NCBI GenBank assembly: GCA_034435635.1
Contig: DAOTWY010000021.1
Coordinates: 1 to 22,037, forward strand
From: DAOTWY01 sp003696565
GTDB lineage: Bacteria; Chloroflexota; Anaerolineae; Aggregatilineales; Phototrophicaceae
Reading direction: 5' to 3'
DNA: 22,037 bases
A program made the translations under genes and the position numbers. The first letter of the stretch is position 1. Every line of letters begins with the position of its first letter. The notes under the pieces are model-generated. The model did no database searches. It saw only the letters and a list, made by a program, of their open reading frames with translations, and was not told where the DNA came from. Shown piece after piece: positions 21,673-22,037 of the stretch.

Positions 21673-22037
21673 TCAAGCAAGATAACGCGCACTAGACATA
21701 CAAAGAATTGCTATTAACACCATCCACGCGCTGATGTTGCTGTGAATACGCACTTTTTCTTTGAACGCTTGCAGCGTTTTTAGGTTTTCCTCAGTTGGGT
21801 TTTCTTCATACGTCTGAGCCAGAGCAGCAAATTCATCAGCATATTTGCCAGTTGCCGCGCCACCATGCCCAAACGCCGCTAACCCCATAAGCGCGCCGAA
21901 GATCATCACCAAATCACCAGTCGATGTGAATGCCTCTAAATTGGTTATGCTACTTGAACGCAGAATCCATAAAATCACCCCCACAAGCGTTGTACCAATA
22001 GAAACAATCGGCATCAACATATTAAAGCGTGTGGATA
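21673..22037 (-). CDS. Small membrane protein, N-terminus beyond window
   Basis: The frame runs off the window end: it stays open upstream of ATG 22020 to base 22037 (residues STRFN precede it), so the true start is probably outside. The visible part has three hydrophobic segments: one at residues 2-20 from ATG 22020 (IVSIGTTLVGVILWIL), one near 36-52 (DLVMIFGALMGLAAFG), and one at the end (SAWMVLIAILCMSS). Between the last two is a cytoplasmic or outer helix rich in glutamate. Small proteins of this design (four helices, DUF2269-like) are common in Chloroflexota; family and function are not firm. Confidence 0.65.
   Translation of the reverse strand, partial: STRFNMLMPIVSIGTTLVGVILWILRSSSITNLEAFTSTGDLVMIFGALMGLAAFGHGGAATGKYADEFAALAQTYEENPTEENLKTLQAFKEKVRIHSNISAWMVLIAILCMSSARYLA

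Noticed and set aside
1..22037. tRNA or rRNA genes and CRISPR arrays
   Set aside because: No T-loop-like motifs with matching acceptor arms, no rRNA signatures outside the Shine-Dalgarno complement at 4232-4245, and no regularly spaced repeats were seen by eye; a covariance search was not possible.

Overview
The window reads as a chromosomal segment of a free-living bacterium, most likely a member of the Chloroflexota (Anaerolineae-like). This is an inference from gene content and was not tested by phylogeny: two GT-C membrane glycosyltransferases ending in the same kind of beta-rich tail, a Roadblock/LC7 protein beside a V4R-type protein, a secreted WD40 protein, a TIR protein, and scattered single metabolic genes. 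Base composition is close to balanced, coding density is high, and GTG and TTG starts recur. No tRNA, rRNA, CRISPR array or prophage was seen.

Layout. 1-1735: an apparently intact IS200/IS605 element on the minus strand (tnpA then tnpB), framed by two near-identical end hairpins. 1856-4109: a sugar-isomerase-like TIM barrel gene and cysS. 4110-4407: an intergenic stretch holding a promoter, a very strong Shine-Dalgarno sequence, a nine-codon ORF, a hairpin and an intrinsic terminator. 4408-9276: a GT-C membrane protein (+) convergent with an Erm-like rRNA adenine methyltransferase (-), which lies downstream of a second GT-C protein (-). 9277-9541: a divergent promoter region with a 50-base imperfect inverted repeat. 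9542-10326: an unrecognised 114-aa protein followed by a single-domain response regulator. 10372-13538 (-): M1 metallopeptidase, endonuclease/exonuclease/phosphatase-fold protein and lipoprotein, tightly packed. 13679-14607 (-): PduO-type cobalamin adenosyltransferase coupled to a cupin. 14768-16644 (-): Roadblock/LC7 protein, V4R-like protein and a REC plus degenerate GGDEF regulator, overlapping or nearly so. 16940-17968 (+): a TIR protein with a second, apparently catalytically dead TIR-like domain. 18004-20232 (-): a secreted WD40 protein, a 20-codon small ORF with a strong ribosome binding site, and Sua5/TsaC. 20333-21594 (+): a small exported protein coupled to a quinone-oxidoreductase-like MDR enzyme. 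The window ends in a partial membrane protein on the minus strand.

How they fit together. Most of the window is housekeeping or envelope biology (cysS, sua5, glycosyltransferases, exported peptidase). The parts that look like dedicated systems are the Roadblock-V4R-regulator operon, which resembles a sensing and signalling module with no c-di-GMP synthesis motif; the 4183-4352 leader-like unit, whose ribosome binding site can pair with a downstream segment that also belongs to a competing hairpin; and the double-TIR protein, which has its own promoter and no recognisable partner. Several starts were chosen on ribosome binding sites or gene overlaps (cysS ATG at 2640, cupin ATG at 14062, V4R ATG at 16265, sua5 GTG at 20232) and differ from the longest open frames.
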